Below, piece by piece: positions 10,601 to 25,600 of a DNA stretch of 64,000 nt. The DNA is taken from NCBI RefSeq assembly GCF_954871325.1, contig NC_088777.1, positions 53,916,703 through 53,980,702 on the forward strand, read 5' to 3'. The translations under genes and the position numbers were made by a program. Every line of letters starts with the position of its first letter. Position 1 is the first letter of the stretch. The DNA comes from Gordionus sp. m RMFG-2023. Lineage: Eukaryota; Nematomorpha; Gordioida; Chordodea; Parachordodidae. The notes under the pieces were generated by a model. That model was not told the origin of the DNA, did not search any database, and saw nothing but the letters and a program-made list of their open reading frames with translations.

Positions 10601-13600
10601 TTAGCTGAAGCCCGTCCATGGGCGGCCTAGCTTAATAATTTTAAAAAGTGCGTGCGAATCGGTTACAAAATTTTAACAATTAGCGGGCTAAAAAATTTTA
10701 ACTTTAGTTTATTATTTAAAATCTATTAGGTAAACATTAAAAAGAATCTATGAATATAATTCCCAGGAAATAAAATTCCCATTTTTTAAGATATTAATAA
10801 TTACAAAATTAGTAAAATAGTCACTATCTCCAGGTCTCTTAAATCTTTCTACATCTACATGTTGGTACCAATTAACATTATATTGTTTATTATATATAAG
10901 CTTTTAGATTTTTCCTCACAGGAAGAACCATCTTATTCTCAAAATATTTCAAATTCAGTTTTATTTGGTATAACAAATAATTCTTAACCCAATCAAATAA
11001 ATTTTTCTACAATAAACTCTGATACCTATCATAAACCACAAAAGAAATATAGCAATTGGAGTCAGGAAAAAATTGCAATAGCCATAAACAGAATAAGAGG
11101 CCATCCGTCAAACTCCCTCCTTCAAGGGGGAAAACGTATCGATTTTGGGTACCATTACAGCAATGAAAATTAAAAAAAAATTTGAATTCAATTTTATAAA
11201 AAAAAAATTATATAATACTTTTTTTCAATCTGGTGCCGCCTCGCTGGCACCAGCAAATTTCATTTTTTTGAAATATTTTATTTTCTTTAATTCATAAGGC
11301 AAAACATTAAAAAAATAAATAAAGGAGGGAGAGAGAGACAATGGGAAAAACGAAAAGAAAAGAAAATGCATTTTTTATATCTTCATTTAACATTTGATTT
11401 TTTATAAATATAAATAAAAAAAACATTAAATAAATGTATCCCATCCAAATTTATAAATGGGGGTTTTATTTGGCCTCAATAAAACAATTATTTTATTCAT
11501 TTTTTTTGTTTTATATAACATTAATTCCTGATTTTTTATTTCAAAATATAATAAACAAGTGAAAATAAAAATTAAAGGAAAAACAAGAAAGTTAAAATTA
11601 AAAATTACAAAATTTTTTTTTTATATATAATGCAAAATAAAAAAAATCTCAAAGATATTCTAAAGGAGCATTTTTTAATCGATTCTTCTGAAAATTTAGC
11701 TACGTGCAGCATGTGTGACAAAAAGATGAAGTCAATACCATGTAAAATAAATTATTTAATGTATTTTTCAATATATTTTTCTAGCAAATCTTAAAAGACA
11801 CATAACCTCTCAACACCCAAACATAATGAAAGCAGATGAATCTAATAGTGATTCGTCCTTCAATGCTAGAAATACAGCAAAAGAAAAATTCCCAAAAATT
11901 AAGATCGATAAATCTAAAGTAATTAATATTTAAATAAAGAATAAATAATTATTTTTTAGGTTTTTGAATGTATAGTATGGTTGATTACAATTAAATTGAT
12001 AAAATCTCACAAATATAAAAGATTATTTATAATGGACAAAGTTTCGAAACCCACGCTAGATACTGTTACTAGGTGGTGGAATAGTACTTATCTAATGATG
12101 AAAAATCTAATGGATAATAAAACCTTTTATACTAAAATGGGTGAATTATACACAGAAACTTTTATTAGTTTCGATTTATGGGATATTATCCTATTAGGTA
12201 CATCAGTCCTTTTCCCATTATACAAATTCACAATGAAATTACAAAAAAGTAATATTGTAATAGGTGATTTTTTTGCTTCATGGCTAGAATGCAAATGGAG
12301 CTGGAGGAAATGGATAATAATTTATCTAAAAGTATGTTGGAATGTTTACATTAGAGAAAGCTATCATTTTCAAAATGACGCATTTCGTAGTGCGATATAT
12401 ATGGATCCTAGATTCCATTATGAAAATGGAAAATATCCTTTGGAAGAAGATAAAATATTGGCCAGGGTAAATTAATAAATTTATAATATACATCTTTTTA
12501 TTTTAGGAACATATATTTGCAACTTGGAAACAATTGCAAGCTATTGACCCTCATGAAGAAAATACAACTCTAGTTATGCCTTCCACTAGTAATTATAAAA
12601 AAACAAAACTTGACCTTTACATTGAGCGTGATTGCAAGAAGGGACCTATATTTTATGAATTATGTAATAGCGATATCAAGCTAAAAATAAAATCGTTATT
12701 ATACAACAAAAGATTGCCATCCTCACAAGATATTTTGCAATATTGGGTTTCAAGAAAACACCAAGATGCAGAATTATTTAAATTATCTCAAATAATTCTT
12801 GCTGCTCCTTGCACCCAGGTCTCAGTTGAGAGAGCATTTAGTGCATTGGCACTAACTGTAACCTCTCTAAGGACAAGATTAGACAAAGATATACTTGATG
12901 ATATTTTAATTATAAAGCTTAATCGTACATTGTTAAATAATGTGATATTTTAAATAATTATTTATATAACCTATTTCATTATAAAGTTATTGTTTACATT
13001 GAAATTTTAATAAATAAAAATCATATATATGACTGATTTAGATTTTTTGTATGAATAGTATAATCAGAGGGGGGCGTATTTTACTAGATATATCCAAATA
13101 GTAGTTTCTAAGATCTAAAATTGATTTAAAAGATTAAAGAAAAAATATTTTTAAATTTGTTGTTCCCAAAAATATCATGTTTATATTGATGCATCTTTCT
13201 AGTTCAACTCCGTTCCGGTTGGCTCTAAAAATTTAACATATATGATACTATTATCATCTGCCTAGAGGTTTAAGTGTTTCCTAACAAGATCATATTAACC
13301 TAATTTCAAAATAATGGATATGACTATGAGTAATGTGATAATTTCAAAATATATATATTAAAATAATTTAAAAAGGGAGTTGAGAATTAGATATGTCACT
13401 TATCTATGGTACATATTCACTGAAATTTTAACTTAACATGTGTACAATTTATTATTTTACCCTTTAAGTTCAAAAAAATTAAATAAAAAATTAAAAATGA
13501 TAATTGTCACTTTTCTATGGTAGATCTCCACTGAAATTTTAATTTAACATGTTTACAATATATAATTTTACCCTTTTGCTTAAAAAAAATTAAAAAAAGA

Positions 13601-16600
13601 TTAAAATAAACGTTTATGACAATTGTCACATTTCTATGGTACATCCTCATTTAAATTTTAATTTATCATGTTTATAATTTATTATTTTACCCTTTTGCTT
13701 CAAAAAAATTCAAAAAAGATTAAAAATGGCCATTATGACAATTGTCACTTATCTATAGTACATCCACATTTAAATTTAACAAGTTTACAATTTATTATTT
13801 TACCCTGTAAGTTCAAAAAAATTTAAAAGGGATTAAAAATGACGATTAAGACAATTTTCACTTTTCTATGGTAGATCTTCAGTGAAATTTTAATTTAATA
13901 AGTTTACAATATATAATTTCTTAAAAAAAAATCAAAAAAGATTAAAAATAACGATTATGACAATTGTCACTTTTCTATGGTACATATTTACTGAAATTTT
14001 AATTTAACAGGTTTACAATATATATTTTTACCTATTTGCTTTAAAAAAACTCAAAAAAGTTCAAAGATAACAATTATGATAATTGTCACATTTCCATGGT
14101 ACATCTTCACTGAAATTTTTATTTAACATGTTTACAAATATATAATTTTACCCTTTTGCTTCAAAAAAATTCAAAAAAGATTAAAAATAACGATTATGAC
14201 AATTGTCACTTTTCTATGGTACATCCACATTTAAATTTCAATTTAACATGTTTACAATTTATTATTTTACTCTGTTGCTTCAAAAAAATTCAAAAAAGTT
14301 CAAAAATAACGATTATGACAATTGTCACTGCTCTATGGTACATCCACATTTAATTTTATATTTAATAAATTTTTATCCACTTGCTTTAAAAAAGTTTAAA
14401 AATAACGATTGTGACAATTTTTACAATCATTAAAACCATCTCGAAACATGCTCAAAAAATTTTTTCTCGCCTATTTAATACCTAAAAATAAAATTATTTT
14501 TATAGGTTCTCTTATGAATATTATGACAATTGTCACTTTTATAGTTTACACATTATATTAATTCATGTTTGAAATAATCATTTTTCTCTATTTCCAATTA
14601 AAACATATGTGAAATAAGTATTATGACAATTGTCACCTTTATATGCTTTACAATCACTGAAACCATCTCAAAACATGCTCAACTAGCCTTTTTTAATTAT
14701 AATTATTTTTAAAGGTTCTGAGATGAGTATTATGACAATTGTCACTTTTATAGTTTACATTAAATATAAAACATTAAAATTATGACATTACATTTTTAAA
14801 ATAATCATTATTACTTATTCCAAATATTAAAAAAAATGCAGTCGGTATTATGACCAATTCTCACATTTACAACCTATTCAAAAAAAATATTTTCATTAAC
14901 ATAATAAAATAAAAAAAAATATATATCAAAAATTTTATTTTTAAAGAATTTACCAAAAAATTTTAAGATCAAAATTTCAAAAATATTTTAATAAAGATTT
15001 CCTTACAAAAGATTTTATTTTATTATAAAATTCTCAAAATATTTTCTCAAAATTATAGAAGATTTTTTTACAAAAAATATTTTTTATTTTGCTCAAAAAT
15101 CTTCTTTGAGCAAGCTCAAAATTTTTTTTAGCGAAAAAATCTTCGCATTTTTTGATCTTCAAAAGAGCAACGATCTGTGAAGATTTTTGAATTTTGAGCA
15201 AATGTTAAACCCTGGTGCTAAGCATACATATAAAAATACGATATTTGCATTATTCGTTTTTCCAAAATAATTCCGTATTCGTATGATATTCAATTCGATT
15301 ATTAAATTCCATAAAAAATATTTTCGAGAATGAAAAAAAAAATGGATTATATTAAAGGCCGTATTCATAATGGGATCGGTTCCGACTCGATTAAACAGCT
15401 GATTGATTTTAAAAAAAATCTGTTTATGAGATCAATGTTTTTTTTAAAAAAATAATATTAATTTTATCTTTAATTCTATACCCACCCATGCACGATAATA
15501 ACCTAAGAAATATTGGTTTTAATAAAGAAAAATTGATTTCTCATAAACCGATTTAAAAATCGATCAGCTGTTAAATAGTGTAGGATCGGATCCCACTATG
15601 AATGCGGCCTTAGGAATGATGCTAAGTTCGTTACAGGAACTATATATAGATATTAGATATATTTTTTTTTTATTTACTGTATAGGGAAATTAACGATGGT
15701 AGGATTTTTCTCCAAATAAAACGTATTTTTCGTAAATCGCTTTAAAAAATACAATAAATCGGTGTATTTGTTAGAAATAAAAAAAAACCATAAAATTAAT
15801 TTAAATCAAATCACTTAGTTGATAGCTGCTAAAACTTGAATCACCGAAACAAATGAATGCGATTTAAAAGATATAATTTCTCACCAAAATTTAGATAAAA
15901 ATAATATCAAAAAAAATAATATTGTTCTCACAAAAACTATCGACCAAAGATAATGATTGCAACGTTAGTTTAGGCTTTAAATAGCATTTATTCAAAAAAA
16001 AAAAGGATTTAATATTATAATTTCTTATAAATACATTCTCAATAGTAATTATTCTTCTGGTTAGTGGTTAAACGACTCAATTTGAGATGATTTTTAAAAA
16101 CGGCTAACTCAACATTATATCGCCAATAAATATTCAATCCTATGTGCCATCTACGAGGAAAATCTTTAGGCTTGTATAATACTTTTCTGGATAAAATATT
16201 GAGTTAGCCGTTTTTAAAAATCGGCTCAAATCCAGCCTTCTGATAAATATTTACTCTGTCTTAATCTGAATGAAGATTCTTGTGAAGATGATTAAATGAA
16301 AAATTTATTTTAGGCGCGGCCCGAATATTTAAAAAAAAATTTTTTTATGGTACGGCTCATGGTTTCCAAATTCTATTACGTATAAAAGGAAAAATAAAAA
16401 TATTATAAGTATCTGTTATTTTTTTTTAAGTTACGAATAACGCGTTACTATTTTTGAATAGCCAAGTAACTCGCTCCTTTTTCCCACAAGGTAAACGAGT
16501 TACGATAACGCGTCCCCTTTTTCAAGCGCAATGGGCACGCGTTTATTTTTTTTGAAGTAAAGTTTATAGAAAATATTAAAATTTGATTATTTTTTTAAAA

Positions 16601-19600
16601 AATATTTTATTAAATCCGAAATAATTATTCTAGATAAAAATTAATAAAAAGAAGATTTAATGATTTGTGTCCAAAAATACATTAAGATGACATAAACACC
16701 CCGTATTTAATTTGGGAAAAATTAATTAGTATCGGAATAATGAATTAAACTTAGTTTAATTCATATAATTATATTTCGTACTCGTTCATTTAATTGATAG
16801 GATAAAGAGAAAGGAAAATGTAGCAACCTTAAAACATAGTATCAAATATGGCGGCAACCGAGTCAATTCGAACCGTTTTATAGTGGAGTCCTTGTAAGTT
16901 TTGTACTCCTTTTCGGTCATACCGTTGAACTTGGCCAGAATGCTATGGATCGGGACTTGAGGTATGATGTTACCCTCTACTTCGTCCCTGAACAAAGGCG
17001 GTGGAGGCAGGTCCACTGCCAGGTAAAGAAATGGCTGTTCTTCTCTTCTTTCTGTAGAGGGTGGGGGGTGGAATATAAATGGAAGGAATAAAATTGAGAT
17101 GATACGTTACAAATTTGTAAAGTTACTTTTAATACTGGCAAAAATAAGATACTTAACGAGTTTGAAAGCGATACAATTCAAGTTTTAGAAAGATATAATG
17201 CTATAAATATATTTTCAAGAGGTGCCCTAAAAAAATATTAATAGATGCAGATCCATGGGTAAAACCGGCCGAACCAATCAGACACAACATTTTGCTATGT
17301 CAAATCAGACTGACTGGGATGAAGGTAAATATGAGGAAATAATATTATATTACCAAAAGTTAGAACGGATGAAAGCTGAAGTTTTTTAAAAAAACGTGGG
17401 AAAAAAGTTGCGATTAATGATGAATAAAAAAAAATACAGAAGATGATTGAACGTATCGGACACAATATAAAAATAGGCAAATTTTGGGTTTAGAAAAAAA
17501 TGAAAACTATTTTTCCTCGCGGATTCAGATATTTTTGGCCTTCAAAGTGGAAATTTCTGCTGAACCACAAACCGAACCCTTTTACAGAGTTTATGGTTCA
17601 AGGTATCTCGTGGAATCATTATTCATCATATTTTATTTTGTTTTAATTTTTTAAAAAGAATAATAATAGGAATTGAATTGATTGATTTAGCTCGAAACAT
17701 CACTTTTTGAAAATAGAAAACCAGGATAAAAAGATATAATAACAAACAAAATTTTATTATTCTCTAGAATGTTCATTTTTTTTTGCATTTTTTGAATAGT
17801 AATTCCAATTTGACAAAAAATAAATAAAAGAACCGATTATACATCAGGGTGATTTTTACAGCTAGATAATAATTTTAATTACATGGTTAAAGATGTACAC
17901 TAAGCCGAATCTAGCCTTGGTTCAAAATTTATTGTTAGGCATACCCCAAGTTTTTGAGTTACGCTATTTTACGAAAAAGTTCCCAAGTGGACCCAACCTG
18001 TAGGTTTCTGTGTGCTTAAGTATATCGGGAATCAGTTGAACAAGATATCATAAGAGCAATAAGCAAGCCCTATGAATCTTTCGAACGAATATTTCTTTTT
18101 ATTTTTCAAAAAGTGTAATTCTTAATCTATCAAACAAATAAAGGATTTTCGTTAAAAAAAAATCAACCATCAATCCTGGGAATCTGGTGTAGTAGATGAG
18201 GCTAAATCATAAGAGTGGAATACGGAGAAAGTGGATTAGAAGAAGGAAAATGGCATTCGTGGAGTAAATTTGAAAAGGGCCACTTCAAACGAAGAATAAT
18301 TCAGTCCTACGTGAGAAGAGAGCGGCAGAAAAGGGATTTTAATTATCCGCTATTATGGGTATATCGTATCAATTTGACCAAATACCAATTTTTTTAAAAA
18401 AATAAATAAACCGGTCAACCGGGTATTAAAGAAAATCCGTTACACCTCTCTAATTAATTTCTTAGGATTCCAAACAAATAAATATTTATATGTTTTTTTA
18501 ACCTTTGTATTCTTCCGTCAATAACAATATCATCTTTTCATCTTCGCTCTTAAAAAAATAAAAAAATTATTTAAAATTTATTCCATTTTTTTAAAAAAAT
18601 CATATATTGGTTGTTTGACAATTATAAGGTTCTAACTAGCCCATGATAGACTTTCATCGAGCCCCATATTCGGTCTAATTTGTGTTAAAGTAAAAAAAAA
18701 AAATGGTATTCCTAATGGAGCAATCCCAGTCCCCAATTCAAAAAAATATATATTAGGTCACGTGACATTGTTTTATCCTTTTTTATAAACCCGGATGTTA
18801 CCCGGGCGGCGAAAATTTCAAATAATTAAATATCGAATTTGAAAATTAGATTCTAACAACAAAGTTATAGGAAGAGCTATTTTATTACAGACATACTCAG
18901 GGTTAGGACTGTAAAAAAACGAAAACAAAAACAACTGATTTTTTTAAAATGTGAAAAAAAAACAGCAAAAAAAACTTGCTTTTGATTAATTCATTTTGAA
19001 AAAAAATTTTTAAACACTGAAATTTAAAAATAACTATTATAAAAAAAAATATATAGACCAATACTTTTTCAATAAACTCAATTTAACAAAAAAGAACAAG
19101 CCATAAAAATAACAGTGATAATAAAAAAATTCCTTAAAAAAATGTTGGTAAATTAGAATTTAAGATAATGCTTCTTTCGTCCTTAGCTATCCCAAAAAAT
19201 TTTTTAAAAATTTATCATCCAAATTAAAAAATTAGTCGTTGAACGCCAAACTTTTCATTAACGATGCTTATATTCGAAAATAAGTGATAGTTCGTAAAAA
19301 ATTAATGGCCAGGAATAATGTATGAATCGTGCTTTGTCAAATTTATTAAACAGTTTTATTGAAATTTTAAAAGATTTGGAGTGATATAACCCTACCTATA
19401 TAACGAAGGGATAAAAAAAATGTTCTCATGTAAGATAAAAGTGTAAACTCGAAACCCTGGTAATAATGACTAGAACGATATAATATTTTAAAGTTAGGAT
19501 AATTCTATATAAATAAAAGTTATAATTCGTCAATTTTATTCAGAGACCTGCAGGCCCGACTCTAAGCCCGGCCGAGTATATGGGCCAGGATGTATTTAAA

Positions 19601-22600
19601 ATTTTAAATCGCCATTATTAGCTATAAAAATTAAAAATGATTATAGAATATTTTTAAAAAAAATCCAGGCCGGGTCGTGAAAATAGTATCTCTGTAGGTC
19701 TCTATTTTAATTATTAAAATGCAATTTGACACCATAACTTTCAAAGTGGGCTTTTTAGATTACGTATACCTTTATGTCTACACACAAACTTCTATGGAGA
19801 AATAACAACACAAATCGCTTGCATCGCATTTTTTTTATATATTTTGTACCATCCTTCGCATATATATTGGAGACTAACTAAATATGCTAAATTTTAGAGG
19901 TAGAAATGGTTCATTTAGTTCCAGCACTAAAGCGACTAACGTTAAAACTTAAAAGTGCAAAGATAGAGGGAAAAATTAGAGGACATGGAAATCGAGTAGA
20001 TTTTTTTTTACCAGATCCAAAGGCGGGACTTTTCTGGAATAAACCCTCATGGAACCTTGGAAGGTTTTGTAAATGATGGAACTGTCGCGTTTTTTGGTGC
20101 CGTTGAGAGCCAGGTGGAAAGCGTTGAGAAGCCAAGACAAAAATTCTACCGGATCCCCTTTAAAATATTAGCGAGATTATTAGGTTTTCTAAATACAGAA
20201 TGGAATATTATATATAAAATATGCACAAAATCTATTCCCCAAAAGAAAGAAAAATGAGAAAGGATGGATTAGCCAAGGTTAACTGCTCGGTTAAATTAAC
20301 AGTGCCACTCACTGGAACCTGGACTTATTAGATTTTTATGCCGGGCTGGTTAGTGGTGGATTAAGATTTTTTTAAAAATAAATATAAATGACAGGACGAT
20401 GGGCAGTGGCACACAAAAATGGAGTTCAAGATTGAATGATTCATTATAGGCCTTATAATAATTTTAACTAATTTTTGAAATAATGTTGTAGTTGTTCTAG
20501 CTTCATTATATAAGGCGAGGTTCAGATATTTTTTTTAAGATATATTTAAAAAATAAATAAATATAAAATGTCTTTTTTTCTTCTTCTTAAAACTGTAACT
20601 ATTAATACAGAAGCTCCTAGGGTCTTTCATAATGAAAAACGCAGAATAATTTGAAAAAAACTTGTAGATGACGCAAGATATTAAGACACGATATTATGGG
20701 CCAGTGTTCAAGACTTCAACGGGTGAAATTTTTTTAAACTATACTTTTTGCAGAAAATGCCTTTATTTGCAAATCACCTTACCATGGCCTAAAAGGTGCA
20801 TTTAGCAATGGGACATTAACTCACATTAATAGTGATAAATCTAACAATATATATTTTTTTAAATATAATAAATTTTGCAGATATTAAATATAGGATTGGG
20901 ACCGATATTTAGTCTTTTCCAAAATACCGGATAGGGTCGATACCGGTAAAAACCGGTCCGATTTTTTTATTTTCTTTTCTTTTTTTTGTTATTTTATTTT
21001 ATTTTATGTTATATATACTTATTTTACATTATTATAATATTTTCTAAATAATTTTTTTTTCTAAACAATGCAAATGCACAATCATCTGAGTCTGCCTTCA
21101 TTACGACAGGGGATATAGATAGTTGATATCGTAGAAGCCTACAGCCAGATAATCTAGAAGCTCAGCTCTCATATTTATTTAAAAAATCTGATATATTATA
21201 ATTTTATATATTAAATATTACAATTTTTTAATACATATCAACATAAAATGGATATATTATTAAATATATATTTTTTTAATTATAGTCTTAATAGTAGAAA
21301 TAAAATATTAAATTAAATGCATAATTCCCTTTTCTGCATAAAATATTCAAAGGAGTGAGAGGGGGGTGGTAAAAAATCAGTATAAATATAGGATCGGTTT
21401 TGAAGCAATATTTGAAAATCTTAATTTTAATTGACAAAATAAGATACCATATAAACTATGTCAAAAATATACATTAATAAGTATAGGGTGTGAGAAAGAA
21501 TAATTAGGCAATAAACCTTGTTTAGTGAACTGGAAACGTTTCTTGCTGCACAGCACCACGGCTTGAAGCATCTCGTGAGGGCTGACGTGTGCTTTAAAAT
21601 GTTTTGGATTCCAGAGCTTCCTGAGGAGCTCTCCAAACCTCGAAACTGAGAGGAAAGCTATGTCACCTGCTGGTCTGTTGATTTTCTGGTAGTTGTCTGG
21701 CCGCAAAAAGTAATCTCTCAGAGGAGGAACGTGGGAAAGAGACTGATTGATGTAAGGTAAAAATTTCAAATATAAAAAAATCATTAAAAGTGTACATCAA
21801 TGAAAAACAGCTGAGGACGCCATTTTGGTTACCCATATCATTATTAAAAACTTTAAAAGAGAGGCCAATTTATTCCTATGTCGGACGCAAACTTTAATAG
21901 AGAATTGCCTGATCATCGAGATGATAAGGAAGCAAGTTATCAATTTAATAGTAGCTTATAACATGAGAATAATTACTATATGGGTTACCAAAATGGCGTG
22001 TCCAGCTGATTCGCATTCAGCGACTCTTCAAACACATTATTATGATTGGCATCGTCATTCAAGGTATTATTACACATCATTGGTTTAACGACTAATTCTT
22101 AATATTATAAATTTTAACTATGTAATTACTAGCCAAAAATGGAAGCCTAAATATCCATCACATTCTAATTTTGGATACTATTTAAATTCTATTTTTTTTT
22201 GGTAGCAATTCTATTATTTTTTTTATAAATCTTCATTTTAATATTCAAGTACCTTCTTTGATATAAACAAGAAAATAAATTGTCATATAAATGTGTTATA
22301 TGAATAGTTTTGTTAAATGCCTCATTTTGAGCCGATTTTTTAAAAACGGCTAACTCCTCAACATTTTATCCAGAAAAATATTAAGCAAGCCTGAAGATTT
22401 TTCTCCTAGAAGGAACAAAGGTCTAGACATAATATTATCGAAATATCGAAGCTTAGGCAATATTTTTTCTGGCTAAAATATTGAGTTAGCGGTTTTTAAA
22501 AACCGGCTTAAAACGAGTCGTTTCACAACACTACATATGAGCAATTAAAGGAAATGAAAGGATAAAACTATACATTAATTATTATTGTCGGGTTAATCAA

Positions 22601-25600
22601 CTTTAAACAAACATATTTTTTTTGAAGATTCACATCGAAATCTAAATTTGCAAAAATCTTTTATTCGTCAGGAATTATGAAAGTGATATATATATATAGT
22701 AAAGTTAAAATAAATATCATACCAAAAATGCTTATAAAAAGAATTAGGTGAATAACACTAAAGTGTACCATATATTATGAACAAAATTTATGTATAACCG
22801 AACCTGCAAAACGACATTACAATAATCATTGGCTTTTATGTTATTGAGCCCTACAATGCCGGGTGAATATAGGGTGCCGTCAAAAGCTCTGGAAAGTTTG
22901 TCGTTTTTGTTAAGTGCCTGAACTTGTTCCAGTGAAAAAGTCGGTTGCAATACATACTAAAATAATACGTATTTTTTTTATAGAAATTTATAAGAATTTT
23001 TGATAATATTTAGGGTTGGCAGATTTAAATGAATAGTTCTAAAATTGCAATTTGATTGCAGACTTTTTTTTAAAAAAAAAACTTACTAATTGACTGTTAA
23101 TTTTCTATTTCAAGGTTATTTTTTATTAAGCCTTTGATTTTTTTTAAAAAAAAGATTTCAATTTAAATATTTGTAATGTACATATTTGTATCCCTTTGAG
23201 AAAGTAAAAGAAATATATATTAAAAAAAACATAATATCGTATAATTATAAGAATCATGGATGAACAAAAAATATTTCTAAAAAAAAAAATGGCTACAAAT
23301 AAATAATAAAAGAGTGGCTCTAAAAAAAATATTTTGAAATGTCAAAATTATAATTATTTAATTTTATAAATTAATCTTTAAAAAAGAACTTAATTAAAAA
23401 AATATTATAAAATTAAAGCTTGAATTATATTCAGATTTATTGTTTGAAGTTAACAAGCCATCCCAAATAAATGAATAAATTATTATAACGAGAAAGATTT
23501 TAAAAAAAATCCGGATAAATTTTTAAAAAATTTTTTACGGCCAGGCCCGGATATTTAAAAAAAAAAAATTTCAGGCCCGGCTAGGAATTTTTTAAAATTA
23601 TATTCGACCTGGTATATACAAAAATTCACCTATGAGGTATTTTACCAAATTTTTCAGCGAGTATTATCGCTTATTATTTAAAAAATACATGAAAAAAGCT
23701 AATATTTTGAGAATATTGTATTTGAATTTATAAAAATTATAAAAATGTTATTTATAAAAATGGATGTTTTGAGCATATAACTATATTTTTTTGCATTTAT
23801 AAAAATAAAACTAATATTCATAAAAATGGTAATAATATTTTGAGCATATACCATATTTTATATTGCATTTAAAAAAAATAAAACTAATATTTAATTTATA
23901 AAAATGGAAAATATTTTGAGAATATAATATATTGTATTTAATTTACTATTTAATTTATAAAATAAAAATAAATCGCTATTTAAAAAAATGCATGTATAAT
24001 AAATAGTATTTTGAAAATATAATCTAATTGCACAATATTAATATTATTTATTTTCTAATTTTTAAATATTTTATATTACATTTATAGGTTGGTTTTTCAG
24101 GTGTAAAATTTTTTTATTAATTTTCATGGATTTACCATCACATTTATGTCTTTTTAGATGTGATGTACCATGTTTATAATTATAAGATAATATACTTGAA
24201 CAATTCTTACATTGTACGTAGCCAATGTTTTTTTTTATTTTCATCTATGATGATGTTAAATTTAGCCCATATTTCAGATTTTAAATTATTATTTGTATTT
24301 CTAAAAGAATAAATATTATTTTTAATTTTATTAATTATATCATTAGTATTTTGTGCCATGATATTCCTTTATTTGATTGTTTTGGTAAATATTCTAAAAA
24401 TTTAGATATGAGGGTCATTATTCCACGTCAAATCGACCAAAAAAACGCGATTTTCGGACGACCATCTTTAAAATAAACGAAACTTGGCATGATAGTTATT
24501 TATTTTGTATATTTTTGTAAATTCTAAATTTTAGAGTGCTAGCTCAACCAAATCTAAAGATATACGCCTTCAAAGTAGAGAATCGCGTAATGCGTGATTT
24601 CTTAAATCTTGTTTTTCTTAAAAAATACTTAAGATAAAATTACAAATAATATATCATTTTATAGCTCTTAAAATTTTACATTGGAAAATATTTTAAAAAA
24701 AATCAAAAAATTTTAAGTGTTTTTGTATTTCCGGTAAAAATAAAAAATTAACATTCCTGGGAAGGGATATTTTTTTGGTGTTGATACTCTCTAAAAATGT
24801 TTATTACCTTTATATTAAACTATTTAATGAAAAATCTCGATAGCCATTTTTGTTTTTTTAATTTTAATTTTATTAAAATTTTTATAAATAAAAAAGGATA
24901 ATATAGATGGTGTTATATTAATTTTAATAATAGTATAAGGAATGACGTAACATAGGTGGAATTTTTTCTAAAAAAAAGATTAAAAATTCTTGAAAAGATT
25001 TTTTTATTGTTTCCAGATTACTTCTATCAACAGACACCCACTGTTTAAAGGATATATGATCTATGTCATTTTGGGCAAATACAACATCTAATTGTTTTTT
25101 AATTGAGAATGTGCCTGGACAATAGTTACAATCTCCTAAATAACAAATAGGGAGTGCTGGATTGCATATTGTTTGAGCTAAAATATTTTTATAGTTATGT
25201 AATGGATATTCTGGCATAGCTAATAGTTTTGCCAAATTAGCATCTACAAACATAAGCTTAAAATTTTGATGAATTACACAAACACACACACTGTGTGTTC
25301 CACTGGCTCCAGCCAGAATACAATTTTTTGGCCGTAAATCTGCAAATTTAGAAAATTCAACTTTAATTATCGGGTACCTCTCTTTAAATCGTTCATATAA
25401 TTCTTTTAAATTGTTTAAAATTAATCTTTTTGAGACTGCTCTCTTTTCCCCTTGATCATTATGGATTTATAGTCTTTTTTCCCGGGCATCGCGCGACTGA
25501 CTTCATCAGAAGAGTAAAATTTTTCTATAATATTCACGGTTTCCTGATCAATTGTTTGCCCAGGTTTTATATTGGGAGATGACATAAATCCTTTTAATTC

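Larger units (their letters stand above)
8699..15214. mobile_element. hAT transposon with giant inverted arms, in USP39 intron 9
   Basis: The termini are CAGGGTTTTACA on the left and its diverged complement on the right (CAGGGTTTAACA read inward). They are flanked by a perfect 8-bp target duplication, GTGCTAAG, at 8691-8698 and 15215-15222. An 8-bp duplication plus CAGGG ends is diagnostic of hAT. The arms (about 8.70-10.44 kb and 13.50-15.21 kb) are inverted copies; stretches of at least 280 bp are identical (9503-9780 against 14156-14433). Each arm is an array of roughly 110-bp units carrying the palindrome TGACAATTGTCA. The central 2.9 kb holds a four-exon transposase-derived gene on the plus strand. 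It lies in an intron, in the sense opposite to USP39. Confidence 0.92.

Noticed and set aside
16828-17051. USP39 exon 8 starting at 17051, right after the pyrimidine tract
   Set aside because: That acceptor would shift the phase relative to exon 7. The in-phase acceptor at 17036-17035 keeps the frame.
17295-18397. Open frames in USP39 intron 7 (17295-17480 minus, 18215-18397 plus) as genes
   Set aside because: No splice context, no recognisable domain, and lengths expected by chance.
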